Below are positions 5,704-5,780 of a DNA stretch of 5,780 nucleotides, piece after piece. Source of the DNA: an uncultured Oscillospiraceae bacterium. Lineage in GTDB: Bacteria; Bacillota; Clostridia; Oscillospirales; Oscillospiraceae. The notes below the pieces were generated by a model, which saw nothing but the letters and a program-made list of their open reading frames with translations, was not told where the DNA came from and searched no databases. Both the position numbers and the translations under genes were made by a program. Position 1 is the stretch's first letter. Every line of letters begins with the position of its first letter. The stretch is from assembly GCA_910588455.1 (NCBI GenBank), contig CAJUPG010000102.1, forward strand, positions 1 through 5,780. Reading direction: 5' to 3'.

Positions 5704-5780
5704 TTTGACTGATTTCTCTAATTGCCGGCCCCCTGTTTCCCACAGTTTCACATTTAACTATAGGTCAATTTCCTGCCCAA

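Larger units (their letters stand above)
5622..5780 (+). mobile_element. Candidate 5' end of an inserted element, possibly a group II intron (partial)
   Basis: Deacetylase homology ends at about 5621. From there the DNA changes character: about 40% GC by hand count over 5651-5780, against about 60% upstream, with stops in most frames and several short hairpins. GAGCGC at 5622 resembles the GUGYG start of group II introns with A in place of U at position 2. GTTTCC at 5735-5740, in a small hairpin (CTGT/ACAG, 5733-5745), is the exact complement of GGAAAC (5616-5621) just before the junction, as EBS1 would be to IBS1. Against: the consensus mismatch, an EBS1 only about 113 nt into the intron, which is early, no convincing EBS2, and no reverse transcriptase or domain V within the window. 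An insertion sequence end, an integrated element junction or an assembly join are alternatives. Confidence -1.

Noticed and set aside
1..5780. tRNA, rRNA, CRISPR array, toxin-antitoxin or prophage genes
   Set aside because: Looked for and not seen: no repeat-spacer periodicity, no tRNA-like cloverleaf with CCA, and no phage or defence proteins.

Overview
The window reads as chromosomal DNA from a GC-rich, Gram-positive spore-forming anaerobe of the Clostridia, most likely an Oscillospiraceae/Ruminococcaceae-type gut bacterium. The grounds are GC-rich coding sequence (about 60% by eye), strong AGGAGG-type ribosome binding sites, sigma-A promoters with extended -10 elements, a clostridial-style chemoreceptor and a PdaB-like (sporulation-type) polysaccharide deacetylase. 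The genus call is inference.

Layout. (1) Bases 1-1083, minus strand: N-terminal 361 codons of a SulP-family anion permease, cut by the window edge. (2) Bases 1084-1265: divergent promoter region whose two -10 elements sit in an 8-bp perfect inverted repeat. (3) Bases 1266-2186, plus: stand-alone DHH/DHHA1 phosphoesterase, followed by a strong hairpin terminator. (4) Bases 2187-2464: a good sigma-A promoter and a roughly 155-nt leader holding a 10-codon upstream ORF with a better Shine-Dalgarno than the gene it precedes. (5) Bases 2465-4240, plus: transmembrane methyl-accepting chemotaxis protein, with a 12-bp terminator hairpin. (6) Bases 4296-4973, minus: MgtC/SapB-family membrane protein, convergent with the chemoreceptor. 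(7) Bases 4974-5073: a second divergent promoter region. (8) Bases 5074-5703, plus: membrane-anchored polysaccharide deacetylase whose family sequence stops abruptly near base 5621. (9) Bases 5622-5780: A+T-richer, hairpin-forming, apparently non-coding DNA that looks like the 5' end of an inserted element, possibly a group II intron.

The genes are mostly single transcription units with their own promoters and terminators, not one pathway. The only suggestive functional pairing is the SulP permease with the DHH phosphoesterase: they are divergent and share promoter sequence, and some DHH/DHHA1 enzymes dephosphorylate pAp, a by-product of sulfate assimilation. The most noteworthy signal is the interrupted deacetylase. 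A six-base match between exon and element (GGAAAC at 5616-5621 against GTTTCC at 5735-5740) is what an IBS1-EBS1 pairing of a group II intron would look like, but the window ends before any intron-encoded protein or 3' exon can be seen.
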